NCBI GenBank assembly: GCA_964384675.1
Contig: CAYLNK010000044.1
Location: 1-29,936 of the forward strand
Direction: 5' to 3'
Source of the DNA: CAYLNK01 sp964384675
GTDB taxonomy: Bacteria; Acidobacteriota; Thermoanaerobaculia; UBA5066
DNA length: 29,936 bases
Part shown: positions 1 to 7,074 of the stretch, in pieces
Numbering within the stretch: position 1 is the stretch's first letter
Layout of the letters: every line of letters starts with the position of its first letter
Program-made: the position numbers and the translations under genes
Notes under the pieces: model-generated
Seen by the model: the letters and a program-made list of their open reading frames with translations, nothing else
What the model was told of the DNA's origin: nothing
The model's database searches: none

Positions 1-1899
1 GAGGGCCGCCGCGCGTCCGTCCCGGGCGCGCACCGCCAGGACGAGCCGCGGCACCGGGCGCTGCGCCAGCGGGACGAAGAGCTCGAGCGGCGGAGCCTCC
101 TCCAGCCGGCGGGACCTGACGTCGGCCAGGACGCCGACCACCTCGCGCCACACGGCACCATCGTCCAGCCCGCACTTCAGGCGCTTCCCGAGCGGCTCCT
201 CGCCGGGCCAGAAGCGGCGGGCCAGGGAGTCGTTCACGATCACCACCGGCGCTCCGCCCGCCACGTCGGACGGCGCGACACCGCGCCCCTTCAGCACGCG
301 CATCCCCATCGCGGCGACGTATCCGGGCGAGATCACCCGCATCTCGACGATCGGCGACATCCCCTCTACGAACGGCCGGCCCTCCCGCTCGACGCGTCCG
401 TTGAAGTTCTGCGAGACCAGAGGCAGATAGCTGATGCCGCCCGCTCCGGCGGCGCCCGGGACGGCCGCGAGCCGCTCCTCCAGGGCGGCGAGCTTCCGGG
501 CCGCCTCTTCGTCCGGCGTCGAGGCGGGGAGCGCCACCTCCACGGTGAGGACGCCCTTCGGGGAGAGACCGAGCGTCTCGCCGAGGACGGCGCGGAGGCT
601 CCGCGTCAGGAGGCCGGCGCCGACCACCACCACGAGCGCGAGCGCGATCTCGGCCGCCACCAGGGCGCGGCTGGCGATCCTCCCCGACCGGCTCGACGTG
701 GTGCGCGTGGCGCCGGCCAGGAGCGGGCCGCCGGACCGAGAGAGGAGGCTCCTCGCCGGAGCGAGGCTGGCGAGGAGCGCGGTGAGGACCGTGACGCCGA
801 GCGTGAACGCCAGGACGGTCGCGTCCAGGCCGACGCGCCCGCCGCCCGGGAAGCCGGCTGGGACGAGGCCCAGGAGGAGCGGCCGCGCCGCCGCCGCCAG
901 GCCGAGGCCGAGGACCGCTCCGAGCGACGCGAGCGCGAGACCCTCCACCAGGAGCGGGCGTACGAGCCGGAGACGGCTGGCGCCGAGGGCCGTCATGACC
1001 GCCAGGTCTTGCCGGCGCGCGGCGACCCGGGCCAGCATCAGGTTCGCGACATTCGCGCAGGCGATCAGGAGGACGAAGCCGACCGCGCCCAGGAGGAGGA
1101 CCAGCGGCTTGCCGCGTCCCCCCACGGCCACCTCGCGCAACGGGATGGGCCGGATACCGCGCCTGTGGCCCGCCTCCGCCATCAGGCGTGCGCCCACGGC
1201 GTCGCACTCCAGCCGGGCGCGCGCCAGGCTCACACCCGGAGCGAGGCGGCCGATCACGCGGAGGTTGTTGTTGCCGCGCCCGTCCGGGGAGTAGGTACCG
1301 GCCATCGGACGCCACAGCTCGCTCCGCTGCGGGTCCTCGAAGCCGTCCGGCATGACGCCGACCACGGTGTGGCGGAGGCCGTCCACCAGGACGTCACCGC
1401 CGGGGCCGGGCGGTGTGGCGGGGTAGAGCCGCCTCCAGAGCCCGTACGAGAGGACCGCCGCCGGCGGGCCGCCGGGGCGATCCTCGTCCGGCGTGAACCA
1501 GCGGCCGGCGGCAGGCGAGACCCCCAGGACCGGGGCCCACGAGGCGGTCGCGCGGGTCGCCCGGACCGGCTCCGGCTCGGCCGGGCCGCCCACGCCGACG
1601 GTCTCCCGGTAAGTCGAAGCGGCCAGTGAGGAGAAGGAGGTGAGGCGCGCCTTGCGGTCGACGTAGTTCGTGAACGAGACCGAGCCGAACGTCATCTCCC
1701 CCTCGGTGTCGAAGAGCACGACCAGCTCGTCCGGGCGTACGTAGCCCAGGGGCTTCACGAGGACGGCGTTGACGACGCTGAAGATCGCGGTGTTGGCGCC
1801 GATTCCCAGGGCGAGCGTGACGACCGCCGCGGCGGCGATTCCACGGCTCTTCAAGAGGCCCCGCGACGCGAGGCGCAGGTCGTGACCGAGTCCCTCCAT
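1..1899 (-). CDS. ADOP/MacB-type ABC transporter permease (partial, C-terminus off the window)
   Basis: The frame is open from an ATG at 1899 to the window edge (633 codons). It starts MEGLGHDLRLASRGLLKSRG and has a first membrane segment at about residues 21-45, a large MacB-type extracytoplasmic domain (about 50-260), then FtsX-type membrane segments near 264-290, 318-345 and 361-383 and another at 412-433. The motif CANVANLMLAR at 281-291 is typical of the duplicated permeases common in Acidobacteriota (about 800 residues), so roughly 160 residues with the last membrane segments are missing. Such proteins usually work with a MacB-like ATPase in export or lipoprotein handling; none is visible here and the substrate cannot be read. 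A G-rich stretch (GAGGGGGAC) about 6 nt upstream can serve as ribosome binding site. The zinc-ribbon gene lies 56 nt upstream on the same strand. Confidence 0.9.
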   Translation of the reverse strand, partial: MEGLGHDLRLASRGLLKSRGIAAAAVVTLALGIGANTAIFSVVNAVLVKPLGYVRPDELVVLFDTEGEMTFGSVSFTNYVDRKARLTSFSSLAASTYRETVGVGGPAEPEPVRATRATASWAPVLGVSPAAGRWFTPDEDRPGGPPAAVLSYGLWRRLYPATPPGPGGDVLVDGLRHTVVGVMPDGFEDPQRSELWRPMAGTYSPDGRGNNNLRVIGRLAPGVSLARARLECDAVGARLMAEAGHRRGIRPIPLREVAVGGRGKPLVLLLGAVGFVLLIACANVANLMLARVAARRQDLAVMTALGASRLRLVRPLLVEGLALASLGAVLGLGLAAAARPLLLGLVPAGFPGGGRVGLDATVLAFTLGVTVLTALLASLAPARSLLSRSGGPLLAGATRTTSSRSGRIASRALVAAEIALALVVVVGAGLLTRSLRAVLGETLGLSPKGVLTVEVALPASTPDEEAARKLAALEERLAAVPGAAGAGGISYLPLVSQNFNGRVEREGRPFVEGMSPIVEMRVISPGYVAAMGMRVLKGRGVAPSDVAGGAPVVIVNDSLARRFWPGEEPLGKRLKCGLDDGAVWREVVGVLADVRSRRLEEAPPLELFVPLAQRPVPRLVLAVRARDGRAAAL

Positions 1900-1955
1900 G
1901 TCGTCCCCCTCGGGGAAGCGACGACGCAGGGGGCGGGAGGTTTCGCGGGGTCAGG

Positions 1956-2192
1956 TCAGCCGTGGCCGATGAGGGCCGAATCGGGGAGCGCGTGCACGCC
2001 GGATCGCCAGCAGGACGGGCAGTCGAATCGCCGGCTCCGCGTCTCGCCGTCCACGCGGCTGTCGACCAGCACGTGGCAGCGGGGGCAGAGGGCGAAGCCC
2101 TGCTCCAGGAGCTGATCGAACATGTCGTCCGATTCCTCGCTCGAGAAACGGGGGCCCGCCTCGGCCGTGATCCAAGTCCCAGGCTCCGTCAC
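1956..2192 (-). CDS. Small zinc-ribbon protein of unknown function
   Basis: A 78-residue reading frame starting at GTG (VTEPGTWITA). The distinguishing feature is a CPRC...CPSC pair of knuckles in the C-terminal half, separated by about 22 residues, which is a zinc-ribbon arrangement. GGGAGG lies 9 nt before the GTG, which decides this start over a longer upstream reading of the frame. It is the likely first gene of a short minus-strand unit with the permease. An overlapping frame (1951-2175) on the same strand lacks the Cys pairs and is less credible. Function is unknown; small zinc ribbons may bind nucleic acid or proteins. Confidence 0.55.
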   Translation of the reverse strand: MTEPGTWITAEAGPRFSSEESDDMFDQLLEQGFALCPRCHVLVDSRVDGETRSRRFDCPSCWRSGVHALPDSALIGHG

Positions 2193-2200
2193 GCGCACAC

Positions 2201-2227
2201 GCCTCCCTGTTGGTAGTCCCGGGAGGC
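2201..2227 (-). promoter_or_regulatory. Hairpin occluding the Shine-Dalgarno of the zinc-ribbon gene
   Basis: On the minus strand GCCTCCC (2227-2221) is followed by a 13-nt loop and GGGAGGC (2207-2201), a perfect 7-bp stem. The 3' arm contains the only plausible ribosome binding site of the zinc-ribbon gene, so folding would hide it. A G-run/C-run pair just upstream (about 2228-2247) could form a second hairpin. Seen directly; a regulatory role is inference. Confidence 0.4.
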
Positions 2228-2289
2228 GGGGGTTCCTGGCCCCCCCCTTTCGAAAAAAAGTGCGCCCTCCCGGCGTCCCCGGCTCGAGG

Positions 2290-4698
2290 CTACGGGCCGG
2301 TCGCATAGACGCGGGCGGCGGAGAGGTCGGCGGGGCGCGGCGCGCCGGGGGGCCCGAGAGCCAGGACGAGGACGTCGCTCACGACGTCGTACCGACCCAG
2401 CCGCTTGGCGCCCGTGGGGACGCCGGCCTCGTCCACCTCCAGGAGGTCGACCGTCGCCGCCGCTCCGGCGCGGGTCGAAAGCTGCACCCAGCCCGTCTCC
2501 GTCACGGCGCCCTTCGCGTCGAGGAGCGTGTACCTCGTCACCACGTTGGACGGGACGCGGTCGGGCGGGAACGCGGCCGGGTCCTCGGCGGCCAGCTCCA
2601 GCGCGGCCGGCTCTCCGGCAGCCGCCGGACCGCCCTGCAGCGACCAGACCCGTCGAATGGGGTACGGCGCGCCGGACCGAAGGCGCGGCTGGGTCGGCAG
2701 GCTCTCGGTCAGCTCCTGGTTGTAGGCGGCACGCGCCCAGATCGTATGGAACCGGGAGCGGGCCGCGGGGCTCAGGTACGCCTCGGGGCTCCGGGCGAAG
2801 TGATTGCTGATGCCGGTGCCGGGGTCGGGCGCGAGAAGGTCGTCCACCTGGAAGTGGGTCATCCGGTACGAGACCCGGGTGCTCCCGATCTGCACCTCCT
2901 GCGTGCCGGCGATCCCGAGCGCCTGACCCTCGACGACCGTCGCGCCGGAGACGACGCCGGGGGCGACGCTCGCCAGGTTCAGGTAGTCCGTCCGGAATCG
3001 TCGCGTGCCCACGACGTGGTCCAGCTGGACGGCCCAGCGCCCCGTCGCCGGCTCGTTCACGGCCGCGAACGTCACCGTGCCGGCGGCCGCGGCGCGGACG
3101 GAGGCGCCCGGCGCCAGCTCGAGGTCCCAGCCCGGGTGGCCTCCGTCCAGCACGTGGCCGCTCACGTGGATGCCGTAGGGGAGGACACCGAACGCCTCGA
3201 ACGCCTCGTCACCCACGGCCACGGGCAGCTCGATCCGGAAGCCGTCCGGCGGGGGCGCGACGGGGAGCAGCGAGCGCGGGTCGTTGGTCGTCTCGTCGAT
3301 CGCGGACGCGTAGGCCGCGAGGCGGGCGCCGGGCGTCGGGGCCGAGACGACGAGCCGCGCGCCTGTCACGTCGCGTGTCACGCCCAGCTCGCGGGCGACG
3401 CGCGCGAGCTGCCGCATCCCGAGCGGGGGGACCGCGAACCGCCCGGCGCCGAGCGGCGTCCCGTCCGCGTCGACGAGGGCGACGTCCACCTCGACCGCGA
3501 GGTCGGACGCGTTCGCGAGGACGAGGTTCGTGCGGTACCGCGCGTCCTCGGTCACGCCGAGGATCGAGCGGGCGTCGCCGGACGGGATCAGCTCCCCGGG
3601 TGAGGTCGACGGGACGCTCTGCCCGAACGAGGCGGTCCCGTCGGCTCCCGGCGTCGAGGTCTGGCTGACGGCGGTCAGCGCGGTCGACGTCGAGTCGATC
3701 GCGAGCGCTCCGTACCCGCTCTCGACGCCGAAGACGCTCAGGAGGACGTCGCGGTGCGTCACGGTCTCGCCGGCGGCGATCGTGAAGCTCCGGACGGGCC
3801 CCTGCCGGCCGTCGACCTCGTGGCCCAGGAACCGGAGCGTGTACGTGGCGTCGCGCCGGGAGGGGTTCGCCACCGCGAGGTCCGTGGTGAAGAAGGCGCC
3901 GCCCGCTCCCGCGGCCCGCGCGACGGACGGGAGGATCCGGGTGCCGCTCTCCGCCTCGAAGCGCGGCAGCAGGGTGCGCGGGTCGTTCGTCCCCGCGTCG
4001 ACGACGGAGGCGTACGCCGCGAACGCGCCCGAGGGGGACGAGGTCCCGAGGAGAAGGCGAGCGGCGGAAACGTCTGCCGTGACGCCCATGTCGCGCACCA
4101 CGCGCGTGACCTGGGTCATGCCGCGCGGTGGCAGCGCGTAGGTCTTCCGCCCGAGCTCGGAGGCCTGCGCGTCGAGGAGGGTGACGGTGACGTCGAGGGC
4201 CTCGTCGCCGGCGTTCGCCAGGATCAGGTTCGTCCGGAAGCGCGCGTCCTGGCGCACGCCGGGGATCGAGCGCGGCGTCCCGGCGCGGACCAGGTCGGCG
4301 TCGCTCATCGCGGGGACGCTCTGGCCGAACGTCCCGCCGCCCGGCGCGGGCGTGGTGGTGAGGCTCGAGACGAGTAGACCGGGCTCGGCGGTGCCGACCT
4401 CGAGCGCTCCGTAGCCCGAGGCCACGTCGAAGAGCGTCGCGAGCACGTCCGGCAGCGTCGTCGTCGCGCCGGGGGGGACCGTGACCGCACGCGCGGGGCC
4501 GGTGCGTCCGTCGGCGTCGTGGCCGAGGAACCGTACGGTGACGGTGGCGGCGGATCCGCCCGGGTTCGCGAGCAGGAGGTCGGTGGTGTAGAAGGCGCCG
4601 CCGGCTCCGGGCGCGTGGGCGCTCGACGGGACGATCCAGCGCGTCTCGGCGCCGAGCAGCGGGGCCGCGGCGAGGAGGGGGAGCAGGGTCCGTCGCAC
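2290..4698 (-). CDS. Secreted two-repeat protein with a C-terminal M23-like (degenerate LytM) domain
   Basis: Start chosen at GTG 4698: GAGG lies 6 nt upstream and translation then begins MRRTLLPLLAAAPLLGAE, a normal signal peptide; the ATG at 4812 would put 38 odd residues in front. The 802-residue protein has two tandem copies of one module (about 22-244 and 254-474), each with GAGGAFxTTDLxxANP, an RFLGHxxDGRxGP stretch and an NDPRxLLP end. A peptidase-M23-like fold follows (about 507-622) with HPGWD (H521, D525) and THF (H615) at the zinc-ligand positions. The two catalytic histidines are replaced: YLN (N574) for YxH, and M613 for the first His of HxH. Peptidoglycan hydrolysis is therefore doubtful; a binding or scaffold role is more likely. 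The remaining C-terminal part (about 640-802) is unassigned. Confidence 0.8.
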   Translation of the reverse strand: MRRTLLPLLAAAPLLGAETRWIVPSSAHAPGAGGAFYTTDLLLANPGGSAATVTVRFLGHDADGRTGPARAVTVPPGATTTLPDVLATLFDVASGYGALEVGTAEPGLLVSSLTTTPAPGGGTFGQSVPAMSDADLVRAGTPRSIPGVRQDARFRTNLILANAGDEALDVTVTLLDAQASELGRKTYALPPRGMTQVTRVVRDMGVTADVSAARLLLGTSSPSGAFAAYASVVDAGTNDPRTLLPRFEAESGTRILPSVARAAGAGGAFFTTDLAVANPSRRDATYTLRFLGHEVDGRQGPVRSFTIAAGETVTHRDVLLSVFGVESGYGALAIDSTSTALTAVSQTSTPGADGTASFGQSVPSTSPGELIPSGDARSILGVTEDARYRTNLVLANASDLAVEVDVALVDADGTPLGAGRFAVPPLGMRQLARVARELGVTRDVTGARLVVSAPTPGARLAAYASAIDETTNDPRSLLPVAPPPDGFRIELPVAVGDEAFEAFGVLPYGIHVSGHVLDGGHPGWDLELAPGASVRAAAAGTVTFAAVNEPATGRWAVQLDHVVGTRRFRTDYLNLASVAPGVVSGATVVEGQALGIAGTQEVQIGSTRVSYRMTHFQVDDLLAPDPGTGISNHFARSPEAYLSPAARSRFHTIWARAAYNQELTESLPTQPRLRSGAPYPIRRVWSLQGGPAAAGEPAALELAAEDPAAFPPDRVPSNVVTRYTLLDAKGAVTETGWVQLSTRAGAAATVDLLEVDEAGVPTGAKRLGRYDVVSDVLVLALGPPGAPRPADLSAARVYATGP

Positions 4699-4934
4699 GA
4701 CCGTCCTCAGGGCAGCAGGAAGCCGGGCGGCGCCCTCGCCGGGATGCGGCCCTTCGTCCACTGCTCCGCCCTCGGGGGGCCGAACCGGTCGAAGCCCTCG
4801 TCGCGCTTGCATGGGTGTTGCCGCCCGCCGAGTCTACCGGGCTTCCTCTCCGGCGTGCCCCCCGGGAAGAGGCTCGCTCGCCGGCTCCATCCGCGTTCGG
4901 GGGTGGAGCCGCGGTCCGGATGCGCGGCGCGGCC

Positions 4935-4940
4935 TAACAT
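4935..4940 (+). promoter_or_regulatory. -10 element TAACAT of a probable leaderless transcript
   Basis: TAACAT sits 7 nt before the GTG of the channel gene, with no Shine-Dalgarno between them. This spacing would put the transcription start at or near the start codon. Six similar sites occur in the window. No convincing -35 was found. Confidence 0.45.
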
Positions 4941-4947
4941 CCTCACC

Positions 4948-5589
4948 GTGCCCACCGACGCCGCGTCGCTCCTGCGCCTCCTCGACCTCGTCGGCGTCGG
5001 CGTCTTCGGCGTGAGCGGCGCGCTGACGGCCGGACGGAAGAGCCTCGATCTCCTCGGGGTCGTGGTCCTGGCCGTCGTCACCGCGGTCGGCGGCGGCACG
5101 ATCCGCGACCTGCTGCTCGGACAGCCGGTCTTCTGGGTTGGCGATCCGATCTACCTGGTCGTGATCGTCGCGGCCGCGGCGTTCACCGTGGTCTTCACGC
5201 GCTTCCGGCGCGCGCCCGAGAGGCTGCTCCTCATCGCCGACGCGCTCGGGCTCGCGCTCTTCACGGTGAGCGGCGCCCAGATCGCCGAGCGCTCGGGCGC
5301 CTCCGGGATCGTGGTGGTGATCATGGGCGCGATCACCGGCTCCTTCGGCGGGGTGATCCGCGACGTGCTGTGCAGCGAGATCCCGCTCGTCCTCCGCGGG
5401 GGCCGGCTCTACGCCACGGCCGCGCTCGCGGGGGCGGCCGTCTACCACGCGCTCCACGAGCTGGGCCAGCCGCCGCGTCTGGCGTCGGGGCTCGGGATGA
5501 TCACGGTGGCGGCGCTCCGTTTCGGCGCGATCTTCCTGGGCCTGAAGCTGCCGGTGTACCGGCTTCGCGACGGCGGCGGGGCGGGCTGA
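4948..5589 (+). CDS. TRIC-family (UPF0126) intracellular cation channel-like membrane protein
   Basis: A 213-residue protein made of two homologous halves of about three membrane segments each. Each half carries the family glycine motif: GGGTIRD at 48-54 and FGGVIRD at 133-139. The length matches bacterial UPF0126/TRIC proteins, which form trimeric potassium-permeable channels in the inner membrane. The start is GTG 4948; no Shine-Dalgarno is present, but a TAACAT -10-like box lies 7 nt upstream. The longer open frame upstream has no membrane-protein character. It is transcribed divergently from the two-repeat secreted protein and is followed after 56 nt by the SUMF1-like gene. No physiological partner is evident. 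Confidence 0.9.
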   Translation: MPTDAASLLRLLDLVGVGVFGVSGALTAGRKSLDLLGVVVLAVVTAVGGGTIRDLLLGQPVFWVGDPIYLVVIVAAAAFTVVFTRFRRAPERLLLIADALGLALFTVSGAQIAERSGASGIVVVIMGAITGSFGGVIRDVLCSEIPLVLRGGRLYATAALAGAAVYHALHELGQPPRLASGLGMITVAALRFGAIFLGLKLPVYRLRDGGGAG

Positions 5590-5645
5590 GGACCTCGCCG
5601 GCAACCCTCCCTCGCCGTCCTCCGTACCTGTCGGCGAGGTCCCTC

Positions 5646-7058
5646 ATGAGAGCTCCCTTGAGGATCGCGCTGATCGGTTTGCTCATCGCCGCGTCGCCGC
5701 TTCCGGCGACCGGGCTCACGGTCTCACCGGCGACGCTCTCGAGGGACGGCGCCTCGCTCACCGTGACTTGCGACGTGTCGTGGAAGAACGCCTGGCGCAA
5801 CGAGCGGAACCACGACGCCGCCTGGCTCTTCGTGAGGCTGACGGTTGGGAAGGAGGGGCGCTCGCGCCGGGTGCGGCTCGCGCCGTCCGGGCACGCGGCG
5901 AGCGGCCCTCTCGACGTGCGCCTTCCCGAGGATCGCGCGGGCGTCTTCGTCCTCCCGTCCGCGCCTCACCGGGGCGGCGTCCTCACGGCGGTGCGGCTCG
6001 CGCTCGATCCCACCGCGCTCGACGGCGTCCCGCCGGGCGAGCTGGTGACGCCCGTCGTCCACGGGCTCGAGATGGTCTCGATCCCTTCCGGTCCGTTCTT
6101 CCTGGGCGACACCGATCCGGCCGCGCTCGACTACGGCGGCTTCTTCCGCTCCGGGGCGAACGGCGAGCCGGCCGGGCTCTATCCGGTCGTCTCCGAGGCC
6201 CCGATCGACGTCGGTCCCGAGCCGGGCCGGCTCGACTACCGGGTGAAGCAGCCCGAGTACCAGGGGGACCGGCGGGGTCCGATCCCCGCGGCGTTCCCGA
6301 AGGGGACCGCGCCGTTCTACGTCATGAAGTACGAGGTCACGCAGGGGGAGTACGCCGCGTTCCTGAGCACGCTGGGCGACGAGGCGACCTACTTCCGGGC
6401 GATCCACGCCGGGCGCGACTACGGAAGGACCCGCGGCTCGATCGCGCTCGTCGACGGGAAGTACGTCGCGGCGTTCCCGGCGCGCCCCGCGAACCGCGTC
6501 TCCTGGGACGACGGCTGCGCGTTCGCGGACTGGGCCGGGCTGCGGCCGATGACGGACCTGGAGTGGGTCAAGGCGTGCCGGGGCCCGGAGCGTCCCTCGG
6601 TCGGGCGCGCCTTCCCGTGGGGGACGGCCTCGAAGGCGCGGCTTCTCCGCGTCGTGCGACCCGACGACGACCTCGTCACGTCCGGCGACGCCGACGAGAG
6701 CCGGCTCTCGGACGAGACGCGCGAGGTCTTCGGCGCGTCCTTCTATTGGGTGATGGACCTGGCCGGCAGCGTCTGGGAGAAGGTCGTCACGCTGGGGCAC
6801 CCGGCCGGCCGCGCGTTCCGGGGGACGCACGGGGACGGGCGGCTCACCCCCTACGGCTTCGCCACGAACGACGACTGGCCGAAGGGGGACGAGGGGCGCG
6901 GCGGCTTCGGCTACCTGGGCGGCGGGCACTACGAGCACGGCAAGCCGGAGGGGGAGTTCAACCCGCACAGCCCCGTCTCGTTCCGGCGGTTCGGCTCCTG
7001 GGGCGACGCGCCGCGCTCGCTCGCCTACGGCTTCCGCGCGGCGCGCACGGCACCCTGA
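5646..7058 (+). CDS. Secreted SUMF1/formylglycine-generating-enzyme-like protein lacking catalytic cysteines
   Basis: A 470-residue protein with a signal peptide (about 1-23), an N-terminal beta-type region (about 24-140) and an FGE-sulfatase (SUMF1) domain from about 145 to the end. The domain shows MVSIPSGPFFLGD, FYVMKYEVTQGEYAAFL, NRVSWDDGCAFADWAG, a FPWG turn, MDLAGSVWEKV (family NVWEW-like) and the C-terminal GFRAART. The cysteines that formylglycine-generating enzymes use in their last strand are absent (FGSWGDAPRSLAYGFRAAR), so it should not activate sulfatases; many secreted relatives are non-enzymatic binding modules. GAGGT lies about 5 nt before the ATG. It converges on the regulator gene with only 16 nt between stops. 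Confidence 0.85.
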   Translation: MRAPLRIALIGLLIAASPLPATGLTVSPATLSRDGASLTVTCDVSWKNAWRNERNHDAAWLFVRLTVGKEGRSRRVRLAPSGHAASGPLDVRLPEDRAGVFVLPSAPHRGGVLTAVRLALDPTALDGVPPGELVTPVVHGLEMVSIPSGPFFLGDTDPAALDYGGFFRSGANGEPAGLYPVVSEAPIDVGPEPGRLDYRVKQPEYQGDRRGPIPAAFPKGTAPFYVMKYEVTQGEYAAFLSTLGDEATYFRAIHAGRDYGRTRGSIALVDGKYVAAFPARPANRVSWDDGCAFADWAGLRPMTDLEWVKACRGPERPSVGRAFPWGTASKARLLRVVRPDDDLVTSGDADESRLSDETREVFGASFYWVMDLAGSVWEKVVTLGHPAGRAFRGTHGDGRLTPYGFATNDDWPKGDEGRGGFGYLGGGHYEHGKPEGEFNPHSPVSFRRFGSWGDAPRSLAYGFRAARTAP

Positions 7059-7074
7059 AGGGGGCGTCGTCCCG

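Noticed and set aside
434..1629. Two plus-strand frames at the left edge.
   Set aside because: The minus strand has an uninterrupted ADOP permease frame through the same bases, truncated only by the window edge.
2253..2289. T7 run on the minus strand as an intrinsic terminator of the two-repeat protein gene.
   Set aside because: No convincing stem immediately precedes the T-run; only weak CCGG-type pairing was found.
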